This document shows positions 10,101 to 18,274 of a stretch of DNA of 64,000 nt, in pieces. How positions within the stretch are numbered: position 1 is the stretch's first letter; each line of letters starts with the position of its first letter. The notes under the pieces were generated by a model, which saw only the letters and a program-made list of their open reading frames with translations, was not told the origin of the DNA and ran no database searches. The stretch comes from Candidatus Poribacteria bacterium (lineage in GTDB: Bacteria > Poribacteria > WGA-4E > WGA-3G), in contig PYIY01000156.1 of assembly GCA_003635195.1 (NCBI GenBank), forward strand, positions 1 through 64,000, given 5' to 3'. Made by a program: the position numbers and the translations under genes.

Positions 10101-10214
10101 AACGACCCGAACCGCGCAGACGACCCGCAGTACATCGTCAAGTTGATTGGGAAGGTGATTACTGTCAGCTTGAAGACAGTAGACATCATCAACAAATTGC
10201 CCGACTTAAAATAA
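7137..10214 (+). CDS. Type ISP/IIG-like restriction-modification enzyme (fused nuclease-N6 adenine methyltransferase)
   Basis: A 1025-residue single-chain enzyme. Seen: an N-terminal nuclease-like region with a D...ExK pattern ending in GYWEAKD (82-88, E85 and K87 the candidate catalytic pair); a helical linker; SAM-binding motif I in IDPFVGTGNF (about 346-355); the N6-adenine catalytic motif NPPY (452-455); and a long C-terminal target-recognition-type region. Known: Type ISP enzymes such as LlaGI/LlaBIII have nuclease-helicase-methylase-TRD on one chain. No helicase motifs are visible here and the protein is about 550 residues shorter, so it may cut like Type IIG or act only as a methylase. 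It has its own promoter. A SIR2/STAND pair follows 353 nt downstream, which suggests a defence locus. Confidence 0.82.
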   Translation: MPDFNIKPTHKPIKNYYTELERYAQLGEENEGTVRAAFQNLLQHYCGQSDLTLLCEKSRYTPEKRRITPDGEVVDAFGLPHGYWEAKDTQDDLHVEADKKFAAGYPSKNIVLQSPTHALLYQHGQLQLDLDITEPRNLVHVLQTFFAYQEENISAWYTAVAEFKEMVPELGERLAALIETERRNNPHFQDAFTNFHQQCQTSINPNLSIAAVEKMLIQHLLTERIFRTVFDNPDFTRRNIIAREIETVIDVLTERTLNRSEFLRPLEPFYAAIEDTASTITDFSQKQAFLNTVYEQFFQGFSVKVADTHGIVYTPQPIVNFMVKSVEHILETEFDRSLSDSGVHIIDPFVGTGNFIVRIMQALDPISLERKYTADPPELQCNEVMLLPYYIASMNIEQEFYTATHRYLPYEGICLVDTFEMIEDQQMQLLTPANTARVEKQKETDMFVVIGNPPYNMGQVNENDNNKNRKYKTMDERIADTYVKDSKATLRNKLSDPYVKAIRWASDRVGEDGIVTFVTNNGFLDGVAFDGMRKRLAEEFDAIYILDLSGNVRKNPKLSGTTHNVFGIQVGVSINFFIKKADNTDSQTQIFYACVDEFWRKENKYDHLNSKQHYQNIEWEQITPDKRNTWLTKGLHAEFDTFIPMGNKEMRAAKGAATGVIFKTYSLGVSTNRDAWVYNFDRNVLTENISKMIQTYNAEVARWGQRTDRDANLDDFVVSDDEKIKWSRNLKRELKRNKIAEYAEHKVRDSLYRPFTKSNLFFDSIMNDEVSRFPSIFPTSGTEKENRMICVNGIGSNKSFQTLMIERISSLDILEKTQCFPFYIYDEDGTNRRENITDWALAEFRSHYNDNTITKWDIFHYTYGLLHHPEYRETYEVNLKRDLPHIPFAKDFRGFADAGERLADLHVTYESQPEYDKLKFIQTPDIPLNWRVEKMKLSKDKTSLAYNDFLTLSGIPSKVFDYRLGTRSALEWVIDQYRVKTDKRSGIVNDPNRADDPQYIVKLIGKVITVSLKTVDIINKLPDLK

Positions 10215-10567
10215 TCGTACCTCAGTCTGTATTGATGAAAATTCTGTATTCTGTAGGGTATGCTGTTGGTTTCCTGCGTTGGTATTCTGTAGCATAGGAA
10301 ACTGTTAGCCTGTGTGCTATCGTGAGTGTAGTTCTACGGTTCACCTCGATTTTTCTTGATTCTCTCGCTTAGTTATGCTATTATTTTTCTAAAGTGAATT
10401 ATAGGGACGCACCCTTGAAAGGATCTCCGTTGGTCTCTTGCAGTGTCATTTTACAATAATATTGAAGGACTTTTAGGATAGCAATTCATAAGTTTAGCAG
10501 TATCTTCGTCTGCAAGGTTATCGGAGATTTTTCGCTGGTTACTTGTGCTATTGTTCTTGCGCTTTAC
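10215..10567 (+). other. 353-nt gap with two hairpin-type repeats, no gene
   Basis: No credible gene. Bases about 10254-10316 hold two diverged copies of a dispersed palindrome family (TGTAGCATAGG on one arm, CCTGTGC on the other) also found near 28874 and 37862. The remainder is AT-rich and probably contains the SIR2 promoter, but no -35/-10 pair is convincing. Confidence 0.5.
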
Positions 10568-11728
10568 ATGAACAATCAAGAAATTTTCACACCTGAAGAA
10601 CGGAACGAAAACGAAGAGCGAAAGCGTGAGTTGATTGAACTTGTTGCTTCGGGAGAGGCTACACTTATAGTTGGTGCTGGAAGTAGTGCGCGTGTGGGCT
10701 ACGTGACTTGGAACGATCTTCTGGAGGAGTTGGAAGATTTAGCAAATAGATGTGGTACCGGTCTCGATCAAACACAGAAAGGTGATGACTTAGCATACGC
10801 AGAAGCCATCAAATCACATATTGAGAAAACGGATGATATAGGTAAATATTATGATTTGCTTTATGAACTTTTTCAACCTAATGCCCAAGCCTATGACGAA
10901 TTCCATAGACTGCTTATTGATCTCCCTTTCAGAGGTATTATAACCACAAATTACGATATTGTACTTGAAGCAGCATTGTTAGGAAAAAGGGACGAGGCAG
11001 AACGTGAAGGCAGACAGATTCGTCCTATAGATGGGGTGCCGTTGGTAATTGGGCCGGATGCACCTCGGCTCATCCACGAATTCTTGTTAGCGCGAAATAA
11101 TGATCCTCATATACCACAGCGGATTGCACACCTACATGGATTATATAGGTATCGAGAGAGTATTATATTGAGTTCCGAGGACTATGTTGAAAATTATGGT
11201 CTGCGCGTCAAAAAAAATGGTGAGGACCAAGGAAATGAAGACAGATGGACATTGCATAGGAAATTGCTATGGGCTGTTTTAGCAACTCGCAGGGTCGTTT
11301 TTGTCGGTTTCAGTATGGAGGATCCCTATTTTGAAAAAATGTTAGAAATCGTCAGTACTGATTTGTGGGGATGGAACAAATCCATTCACTTCGCAATAAT
11401 GGGTATCTCTGCTGGAGACATCAAGGATTCAAGAGATAAAGCCGATAGACTCAAAAGTAAGTATGGCGTTGATACTGTATTTTATGAGGTTCTTGAAAAC
11501 GAAATTCCTGAAAAAAAACATAAACTTTTGGAGTCTCTTTTCGCTGATATAGTGAAGCAATGTGAGGATAAGGGTCGATCCATTGAAGAGGCTCAAGGCC
11601 TACCAGACGATACGGACCATCCTAAAGGCGAGGAACCGAGATCTATCGTAAGCGGGTCAAGAGATATATTGAATTGGCTTAAACAAGCGGGCCAACGCAT
11701 GATAAGGAGGATTGGCGATGAAGATTAA
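10568..11728 (+). CDS. SIR2-like NAD-hydrolase-type effector
   Basis: A 386-residue SIR2-fold protein. Motifs: LIVGAGSS (33-40, NAD-binding loop), TTNYD (126-130), HLHG (188-191, candidate catalytic His) and VVFVGFSMEDPYF (243-255). These are the marks of bacterial SIR2/SIR2_2 defence proteins, which destroy NAD+ on phage sensing in several known systems (Thoeris ThsA, DSR, SIR2-STAND Avs proteins). No zinc-ribbon cysteines of deacetylase sirtuins are present. The 120-residue C-terminal tail is unassigned. Its stop overlaps the ATG of the STAND gene by 11 nt, with AAGGAGG inside its 3' end, so the two proteins are almost certainly made together. Inference: the toxic effector of a two-gene antiviral system. 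Confidence 0.82.
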   Translation: MNNQEIFTPEERNENEERKRELIELVASGEATLIVGAGSSARVGYVTWNDLLEELEDLANRCGTGLDQTQKGDDLAYAEAIKSHIEKTDDIGKYYDLLYELFQPNAQAYDEFHRLLIDLPFRGIITTNYDIVLEAALLGKRDEAEREGRQIRPIDGVPLVIGPDAPRLIHEFLLARNNDPHIPQRIAHLHGLYRYRESIILSSEDYVENYGLRVKKNGEDQGNEDRWTLHRKLLWAVLATRRVVFVGFSMEDPYFEKMLEIVSTDLWGWNKSIHFAIMGISAGDIKDSRDKADRLKSKYGVDTVFYEVLENEIPEKKHKLLESLFADIVKQCEDKGRSIEEAQGLPDDTDHPKGEEPRSIVSGSRDILNWLKQAGQRMIRRIGDED

Positions 11729-14700
11729 GCGAGAGGAACTACTTAATAACTTGCAAGACTTTGCCATGCGAGGAAACGGAGTCGTCATAGGAAGCCCGGG
11801 GATTGGGAAAACTTACTTACTGAAGGAACTCTACTACAGTTTAGAATCTCTTGAGATACCAGAACTCATACTCCCTATTGATCAACTCGGAGATGGCACT
11901 GACGAAACTTTGTGGCAAGAGTTATCTTATGAAGGTGATCTGATTGAAAGATTGAAATCCGTTCCTGTTTCAGACAAGAAAGCAATATTAATTTTTGATG
12001 CCTTTGATGCCGCTCGAAATGAAGAGACGCGCAATCGCTTTCTAAAGTTAATACGGCGTGCAATTTATGAACTCAAAGAATCATGGAATATTATCGTTAC
12101 AGTCCGCACTTATGATGCAACAAAATCGCAAGAACTTTTAGATCTATTCGATAATCCTGATGATACACAATATCAGAGCGAAGGGATTTTATGTCGACAT
12201 TTCACGATTCCACCTTTCAATGAGAATGAGATTCTGGAAGCGTTCGACCAGATTGGATGTCCGAAATCTATCTATAATGATGGTTCTCAGGACTTTAAGA
12301 GTATCCTTTCAAACCCCTTCAGCCTATGGCTTTTGGAAAAGATTCTAAGCACTTTGCGGAACGAGGATGTTCGCAGTACTTTTAGTAAGGTTCATTCTGA
12401 AGTCCAGTTACTTGATTTATTTTGGCACCGACGAATTGAGTCTACAGACAATGGCGAAACCCGTCAGTTTGTTCTTGAAGGAATCGTACATCAGATGGTT
12501 AAGGAACATTCACTGACCGTCAGACAGAACGACCTTTATGAAGAAGTCCTTTATAGACAATCGAAAATTCTTGCTTGTAATAATCTTCTGAGCGATGAAA
12601 TCTTGGCAAAGGTATCTTTCTTCGGAAATCGGATTGCTTTTTCTCACAACATTCTCTTTGACTATGCAGTCAGCATTCTACTTATTGATGACGAACCTCA
12701 ATACCTTGAGAGGTTTATTCTTGAAGATCCCTCGCGCCCACTTTTTCTGCGCCCGAGCCTTACATATTTTTTCACCCGCCTCTGGTATTATGATTCTATA
12801 AGTTTCTGGAAGGCTTTCTGGCATATTTTTCCAAGCGATCAATCTGTCCATTTGCGCCTCGTCGCCCCCTTGATTCCGACGAGCGTTATTGCCAATGAAG
12901 CCCACGGGATTGAACAATTGATACCACTTTTAGAGAAATTACAGAACGGAGAAGAGGTTGCGAACGGGGCAGTAACGCGACTTTTGCAGGCACTTCAAAC
13001 GCTACAGATTAAACGTGACACGCTCTGGATCGATTTTTTCGACAAGATTTCGGTGCACTTGAACGAAAAGTTTGCTTGGGATTTGGCAAACCTCACCTCG
13101 GCTATTCTTGAACGCACGAGTGAATCCGAAAATTCAGAAGTCGTGAATGCTTGTGGACGGATTGGACGACGGTTGCTTGAATGGGTATGGCAGAAAAGAG
13201 AAGCAGGCAAAAGGACTTGGTACGATCGGTTTGGTGGACGTTGGGCAGTCCCGCTTGTTGCCCAAACATATCACACGAATCCTGAAGAATCTCGGATGCT
13301 TCTTGAAAAGGTTCTTGAACTATCAAAGGCAGATAATTTTCCAATAACCTTCTTGTCATGGTTGACTGAGTATGTTGATAGGATTTGGTACCATGATCCT
13401 GAATTTGTCACCTCAATTTATTGCACCGTATTCCATCACAATGAATCCAGCGATGCAAAAACAAGTCTTAGTGGCGGCGTTTTAGCTATGACAAGCACCC
13501 GCCGACAGGATTACAGCATGTGCCGATATCGGTTGATAAAACATTTCCCTGGTTTTCTTCAAGCGGCCCCATTACTCGCAACGCTATCGGTAATCCGAAG
13601 TTTAAATGTTTTTATTGTTGGAGAACATATTGTCCGATACCTTAAAGCAGGTGTGAAACTTGAGGATATGATAGAAACTTTCAATTTTCGTGGAAAACCC
13701 GCTTACTTTATGGAAGATGGTAGTTATATCTGGGATGCGCGAAATTCCTCTGATGAACCTATTGAAATGGCAGATGCGCTATTTGAATTCATCGCGGGGT
13801 TGGCGAAGTCAGAAGACGCGTGTCTTGATTCACTACTTGACGTTTTCCGTAATGAAGTGATAGTAGCGTTCTTCTGGAAACGACTCTTAAAAACAGCTGC
13901 ACAATTTCCCAAGGTTTTCGCTCAGGATCTTTTTGAACTTTGCATCGCAGAACCAATCCAGAGATACCCCGAAACCTGCTACGAATTCGGTTTGTTCCTA
14001 AAAGCTGCTGCTTCTGAATTTACGCCAGATCAACTTCGTCAGATTGAAGAAGATATTTTGGCATACCCTATAGAAACAGCCGATGATGAGCGTCATAATC
14101 TCCTTAAAAGACAAAGAAACCGACTACTTGCACAAATTCCTATAAACCTTTTGACTACAAAGGAAGGGAAGAAAATTCGAGAGAAAATGTTACGGGAAAA
14201 CGATATTCCAGTGAATCGACCATTGGTGAGTGTTGAACCCCCATCGTGGGCTCCGTATACCGAAGAAGAACGACTCACAGAACAAGGTGTTGACACAACT
14301 ACGCCTGAAAATCAAAGATTGCAACGCTTTTCTGGTCCTCTCAATAAATTTAGTTCAGATTGGATGAACGGTGTACCAACTATGGATGCCGCTAAATTGG
14401 TTTTACCGCAATTACAGAAGGCACACACTGTTGTAAAGAGTAACACAGAAGCCGATAAAGAAGTGATGAATTCGCTTTGGCATAAATTAGCTGCTTGTGT
14501 AGCAATTCTGGGTCGGATTGCTAATAAACTTGAGAACAGCGAATTTTCTTTTTCTCGAGAAGTACTTCTGGAGGCAGCAAAACATGAAGAACCTAAACCA
14601 AATCCCGGATACGATGATCAATTTGATCATCCGGGTTATTCTCCATTTCCACGGCATGATGCTGCCCAAGGTCTACTTAGGCTCGCGTTTCATCAACCTG

Positions 14701-15785
14701 ATAAGGAGATATTAGACGCAATTGAAGAACTCGCGAATGATCCTGTACCTTCTGTTCGGATGGTAACAGCGATGGAGTTATTCCTTGTTTACAACAAAGC
14801 ACCGGAAAGATTCTGGCATATCATGGACAATAGGGCAATCCATGAACCGAAGCGCGTAGTGCAAAAGTTTCTCTACTATACATTAACTCGGGTGATCACA
14901 AGGGAGAAAGAAAATGAAGACAAAACGACCCGCGTTATGGCAAAACTGTTAGCGCATACACCGCCGCCTACAGAAGGATTAGAGCCATCAGATTCCTTTA
15001 CTGTTTTGTTGATGTGGTTGGCAATTGATCGCCAAAATGCATGGGCGTTCAAAACACTTGAGGATACATATTTCAAAGACCCGATCCGGTTTGCTAATCC
15101 GCTGAGGCGTGCTGTGTCTGAGGTTGTGAGAGATTACGTCCTGCCGAAGCATCTCGAAACGGATGAAGGACGCAGAAGAGCAAAGCGGGCTATTGAATGG
15201 TTAGGACAAGTGATTGATCTGGTCTCTGATAGAATTAAGGAATTGTATCGTATAGTCAAGGAAGATGAAACTGAGGAAAATGTGAAAAAGTTACATGATA
15301 CGTACAAAGTGATTGATGAAGTGATTACACGTCTCTACTTTGCAATTGCGTATAAAAGAGATAAATCTGAAGGACCTGTTGAGGAAATCTCCGACGACTT
15401 ACGCCGTGATTACTATAATGAAGTCAAACCTTTGATGCAACAGGTTATTGATGTCGCACAAGACCCTGCAAGCGGAATTATGTTTGCACCGACAGCACAT
15501 TATTTCATACGACTTTTAAGGAGTTTCCTCGGCTGCAATCCGAAAGAGGTTTTACATTTAGCAACGGGGGTTGTAAAATCAAGTGAGCAGTTCGGATATA
15601 CGCTTGATTCCATAGCAGTTCGTGATGTTGTTGAATTCGTTGAAATTGTGCTTGCTGATTACCGACATGAAGTGCGCGATGGCGAGACTTTGGAAGACCT
15701 CCTACATCTTTTAGATCTTTTTGCCAAAATAGGCTGGTCGGATGCCCTTAAACTCGTTTGGCGACTTGATGAAGTTTTCCGTTAA
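11718..15785 (+). CDS. Large STAND-type NTPase, likely sensor partner of the SIR2-like protein
   Basis: The ATG at 11718 is chosen over an in-frame TTG at 11712 because AAGGAGG (11704-11710) is well spaced; this gives 1355 residues. Seen: Walker A GSPGIGKT (25-32), Walker B AILIFDAFDA (89-98), a sensor-type VTVRTYD about 40 residues on, and a winged-helix-type end RIAFSHNILFDYAVS (about residue 308) typical of STAND/NACHT modules. The remaining 1000 residues are alpha-helical-looking, rich in Trp, Leu and charged residues, with no enzymatic motif, as expected for a repeat-type sensor. Known: STAND proteins oligomerise on ligand binding and activate an attached effector. Here no effector is fused; the SIR2-like protein upstream would serve. 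Predicted cytoplasmic. Confidence 0.8.
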   Translation: MKIKREELLNNLQDFAMRGNGVVIGSPGIGKTYLLKELYYSLESLEIPELILPIDQLGDGTDETLWQELSYEGDLIERLKSVPVSDKKAILIFDAFDAARNEETRNRFLKLIRRAIYELKESWNIIVTVRTYDATKSQELLDLFDNPDDTQYQSEGILCRHFTIPPFNENEILEAFDQIGCPKSIYNDGSQDFKSILSNPFSLWLLEKILSTLRNEDVRSTFSKVHSEVQLLDLFWHRRIESTDNGETRQFVLEGIVHQMVKEHSLTVRQNDLYEEVLYRQSKILACNNLLSDEILAKVSFFGNRIAFSHNILFDYAVSILLIDDEPQYLERFILEDPSRPLFLRPSLTYFFTRLWYYDSISFWKAFWHIFPSDQSVHLRLVAPLIPTSVIANEAHGIEQLIPLLEKLQNGEEVANGAVTRLLQALQTLQIKRDTLWIDFFDKISVHLNEKFAWDLANLTSAILERTSESENSEVVNACGRIGRRLLEWVWQKREAGKRTWYDRFGGRWAVPLVAQTYHTNPEESRMLLEKVLELSKADNFPITFLSWLTEYVDRIWYHDPEFVTSIYCTVFHHNESSDAKTSLSGGVLAMTSTRRQDYSMCRYRLIKHFPGFLQAAPLLATLSVIRSLNVFIVGEHIVRYLKAGVKLEDMIETFNFRGKPAYFMEDGSYIWDARNSSDEPIEMADALFEFIAGLAKSEDACLDSLLDVFRNEVIVAFFWKRLLKTAAQFPKVFAQDLFELCIAEPIQRYPETCYEFGLFLKAAASEFTPDQLRQIEEDILAYPIETADDERHNLLKRQRNRLLAQIPINLLTTKEGKKIREKMLRENDIPVNRPLVSVEPPSWAPYTEEERLTEQGVDTTTPENQRLQRFSGPLNKFSSDWMNGVPTMDAAKLVLPQLQKAHTVVKSNTEADKEVMNSLWHKLAACVAILGRIANKLENSEFSFSREVLLEAAKHEEPKPNPGYDDQFDHPGYSPFPRHDAAQGLLRLAFHQPDKEILDAIEELANDPVPSVRMVTAMELFLVYNKAPERFWHIMDNRAIHEPKRVVQKFLYYTLTRVITREKENEDKTTRVMAKLLAHTPPPTEGLEPSDSFTVLLMWLAIDRQNAWAFKTLEDTYFKDPIRFANPLRRAVSEVVRDYVLPKHLETDEGRRRAKRAIEWLGQVIDLVSDRIKELYRIVKEDETEENVKKLHDTYKVIDEVITRLYFAIAYKRDKSEGPVEEISDDLRRDYYNEVKPLMQQVIDVAQDPASGIMFAPTAHYFIRLLRSFLGCNPKEVLHLATGVVKSSEQFGYTLDSIAVRDVVEFVEIVLADYRHEVRDGETLEDLLHLLDLFAKIGWSDALKLVWRLDEVFR

Positions 15786-15834
15786 GTTGGCTCTATTTTC
15801 TACAAAATAGACATTATTACATAGGAGAGTCTTC

Positions 15835-16041
15835 ATGCTTACTGTTAATCCTAAATATATTGTTGATGACAAAGGAGAAAAGACTGCTGCTGTTCTTACA
15901 ATAAAAGAATACCATCTCCTCATAAAGCGTCTTGAGGATTTAGAGGATATTTTAGAAATGGATTTGATAGTTGAATCTGCGACAGACTTTCGGAGTTACC
16001 AAGAAATACGGTTAGACCTACAAAAAGGAAGAAGACTTTGA
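15835..16041 (+). CDS. Orphan Phd/YefM-type antitoxin-like protein
   Basis: A 68-residue protein (MLTVNPKYIVDDKGEKTAAVLTIKEYHLLIKRLEDLEDILEMD) of the short Phd/YefM-like antitoxin type, in which a prevent-host-death fold is followed by an acidic helix. GGAGAG lies 8 nt before the ATG. No toxin gene follows; the next gene is an M24 peptidase whose possible TTG start overlaps the stop. It sits 49 nt after the STAND gene. Inference: remnant of a toxin-antitoxin pair, or a regulator co-transcribed with the SIR2/STAND pair. Confidence 0.6.
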   Translation: MLTVNPKYIVDDKGEKTAAVLTIKEYHLLIKRLEDLEDILEMDLIVESATDFRSYQEIRLDLQKGRRL

Positions 16042-16046
16042 CTGAC

Positions 16047-17228
16047 ATGAAAATAACAGAGATTCAACGTGAGTTAGCAGCATTAGGGTTAGACGCATGG
16101 CTCCTGTACGATTTTCGTGGGATAAATCCGATCGCACAGAACGTTGCAGGTTTGGCAGGGGCGCATATCACCCGCCGATGGTTCTGCCTGATTCCTAAAC
16201 ACGGTGAACCGCGGTGGCTTGTCCATCGGATTGAGACATCGAATTTTACCAATGTGCAGGGACAGGTTGCACTCTATGCGGGGTGGGAAGAACTTAACGC
16301 AGCGATACAGACCCTGCTTGCCGGTATCAAAACGGTTGCGATGGAGTATTCACCAAACGCCGAGATTCCTTATATTTCGCGGGTAGATGCCGGCACATTG
16401 GAGTGGATTCGTTCCTTCGGGATTGAGGTACAAACATCGGCAGAACTCGCGCAACGGGTGGAAGCACGTCTCAGTGAGGCGCAAGCGGCAGGACATCAGG
16501 CCTCCGCACACTTGGTATTGCAAGCGAAGGATTACGCTTTGGCGTGGATCGGCTCGCAGCTGCGGGATGGAAAAACAATTACAGAATATGACGTGCAGCA
16601 GGAAATTCTCGGACAATTTGATGCGATGGATTTGGTCACAGATCACCCACCGATTGTCGCTGTGAATGCCAAGAGCAGCGACCCACATTATGCACCCACC
16701 GCAACGGATACCCAAAAAATTCAAGCAGGCGACTTCATCTTAATTGACTTGTGGGCAAAGCAGAAAGAACCAGATGCGGTTTTTGCGGATACGACGTGGG
16801 TGGCTTATGCCGGGGAAACCGTACCGTCCCAATACGTTGAGATTTTTGATATTGTCAAGGAAGCGCGAGACAGAGCGATACGGTTCATCCGAGAAAAATG
16901 GGCGGTTGATGAACCGATTCACGGTTATGAAGTGGATGATTGTGTCCGCGGATATATCACTGAAAAGGGATACGGACAGTTCTTTATTCACCGGACTGGA
17001 CACAACATCGGCACTGTTATCCATGGCAATGGTGTGAATTTAGATAACTTGGAGACGCGTGATGCCCGTGCCTTAATCTCCGGGGTCTGCTTCTCAATTG
17101 AGCCGGGGATTTACCTCACCGATTTCGGCGTTCGGACAGAAGTCGACGTTTTCTTAGCCGGTCCAGGGAGAGACGGCGTAAAAGTGACAACCGCTCCCGT
17201 TCAAAATCAGGTATTGCCATTGCTGTGA
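16047..17228 (+). CDS. M24-family metallopeptidase (Xaa-Pro aminopeptidase-like)
   Basis: About 393 residues with a creatinase-type N-terminal domain followed by a pita-bread M24 catalytic domain. The likely metal ligands are all visible: two Asp in LIDLWAKQKEPDAVFADTTW (spaced a few residues wider than usual), His in HRTGHNIG, Glu in SIEPGIYL and Glu in VRTEVDV. Known: such enzymes remove N-terminal residues before proline or act as prolidases in the cytoplasm. The ATG at 16047 is preferred to an in-frame TTG at 16038; AGGAAGAAG lies upstream of both. Its last 113 nt overlap the convergent gene at 17116-17967. Confidence 0.82.
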   Translation: MKITEIQRELAALGLDAWLLYDFRGINPIAQNVAGLAGAHITRRWFCLIPKHGEPRWLVHRIETSNFTNVQGQVALYAGWEELNAAIQTLLAGIKTVAMEYSPNAEIPYISRVDAGTLEWIRSFGIEVQTSAELAQRVEARLSEAQAAGHQASAHLVLQAKDYALAWIGSQLRDGKTITEYDVQQEILGQFDAMDLVTDHPPIVAVNAKSSDPHYAPTATDTQKIQAGDFILIDLWAKQKEPDAVFADTTWVAYAGETVPSQYVEIFDIVKEARDRAIRFIREKWAVDEPIHGYEVDDCVRGYITEKGYGQFFIHRTGHNIGTVIHGNGVNLDNLETRDARALISGVCFSIEPGIYLTDFGVRTEVDVFLAGPGRDGVKVTTAPVQNQVLPLL

Positions 17229-17967
17229 CCTTATAATTCCGCTTTTTCAGGTCCGTGAGGATGTGTCTCAGATAGAGGCGTGCGTTGAGGATCCATTGAT
17301 CAGCATAGGCTGCAGCGAGCAGCGGGAGTGCTATCGTCAAACGCGGCGATTCGAGTAGCCACTGCTCGGCGTATTCGGTAAAATCTGTGTCCACAAGTTT
17401 ATTACTTCCGAGTGAATAGACGACATAGCGTTTGTCCTCCCGCGCCTCCATTCTCGGGTTGAGCGGTGTGTTGAGTGTAAGGCGTTTTGTGCCATCAATC
17501 TCAAAAACCCAGAAAAAATAATCTTCATTGTGTCCGAGATAACCGATTTCTACGTCAAGCCGATGCGCGGTTTCAGTGGTGATTGGGCTTACCACCATAT
17601 CGCGTTTGATTAAAGCTGGATAGATCGCTGCAAAAAAGATTTGTTCAAATCCGAGCGGTTGATGGGCGTGTGTCAGAATGTCCAAGAGCGTCTGCTCTTG
17701 TTCCGGACGCTTCAGTTCTAAGCAGCTTTTTGCGAAGACTTCATCCCGAAGCGCGCGCATTTCAGGAGGCGCGTTTTGGTGAAGCGGTTGAAGTTCTTGT
17801 ATAAGCCTAAGAATCCGTCGGCGTTTGGGTATCGTACGCCAAAGCACCCAATGCCATAAAGTCTGCCATGTCTCCCTTTCACGCATTTGGCTAAGGAGTG
17901 CGATTACGCTTGTAAAGAAGCGTTGGAATATGCTGTCAGGGGCAAGGTTTCGTTGTTGATTCGCCAT
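17116..17967 (-). CDS. Conserved-looking hypothetical protein, antisense overlap with M24 gene
   Basis: A 283-residue protein with no recognised family. The first 40 residues are hydrophobic-aromatic, the middle (about 120-215) looks like a mixed alpha/beta domain (LDVEIGYLGHNEDYFFWVFEIDGTKRLTLNTPLNPRME), and the C-terminal 50 residues are strongly basic (DRLRKRRLLSERRNR). No signal peptide is evident. The final 37 codons overlap the 3' end of the M24 gene on the other strand; no earlier stop is available. Function unknown; moderately sure it is a gene because its length and codon pattern outside the overlap are not explained by another frame. Confidence 0.6.
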   Translation of the reverse strand: MANQQRNLAPDSIFQRFFTSVIALLSQMRERETWQTLWHWVLWRTIPKRRRILRLIQELQPLHQNAPPEMRALRDEVFAKSCLELKRPEQEQTLLDILTHAHQPLGFEQIFFAAIYPALIKRDMVVSPITTETAHRLDVEIGYLGHNEDYFFWVFEIDGTKRLTLNTPLNPRMEAREDKRYVVYSLGSNKLVDTDFTEYAEQWLLESPRLTIALPLLAAAYADQWILNARLYLRHILTDLKKRNYKVTAMAIPDFERERLSLLRRLSLDRLRKRRLLSERRNR

Positions 17968-18098
17968 GGTTTTTAGTTGTTAGTTTTTGGTTATTAGTTA
18001 AAGAGGGTTTCTGTGGTGAATACAGTCAATGGGACTGCGACAGGTCCACCGACTCTTAACTTCTCATTTATAACTATTCCTCTGAAAACAATAAAAAT

Positions 18099-18127
18099 TT
18101 GACCTTTTGTTGAGAGTGTGCTATAAT
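18099..18127 (+). promoter_or_regulatory. Promoter of tRNA-Leu
   Basis: TTGACC (18099-18104), 17-nt spacer, perfect TATAAT (18122-18127). The mature tRNA begins 18 nt after the -10 box, giving a short leader. Strong promoters are typical of tRNA genes. Confidence 0.75.
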
Positions 18128-18145
18128 ATATGTTGCTAAACAGAA

Positions 18146-18230
18146 GCCGGAGTGGTGAAATTGGTAGACGCACGGGACTCAAAATCCCGCGGGCCCTAGG
18201 TCCATGTCGGTTCGAGTCCGACCTCCGGCA
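18146..18230 (+). tRNA. tRNA-Leu (anticodon CAA)
   Basis: An 85-nt gene with a 7-bp acceptor stem (GCCGGAG at 18146-18152 with CTCCGGC at 18223-18229), discriminator A, a D arm containing GGTAGACGC, an anticodon stem CGGGA/TCCCG enclosing loop CTCAAAA (anticodon CAA, reading UUG), a long variable arm of the type II class and a T arm GTCGG-TTCGAGT-CCGAC. CCA is not encoded. The anticodon and long variable arm identify leucine. Confidence 0.95.
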
Positions 18231-18232
18231 TC

Positions 18233-18269
18233 AGGCGATGGTTTCTCGTAAGCCATCGCCTTCGCTTTT
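18233..18269 (+). terminator. Rho-independent terminator after tRNA-Leu
   Basis: A 9-bp perfect stem AGGCGATGG (18233-18241) / CCATCGCCT (18253-18261) with an 11-nt loop, followed by TCGCTTTT. It starts 3 nt after the tRNA 3' end. Confidence 0.65.
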
Positions 18270-18274
18270 GGCGG

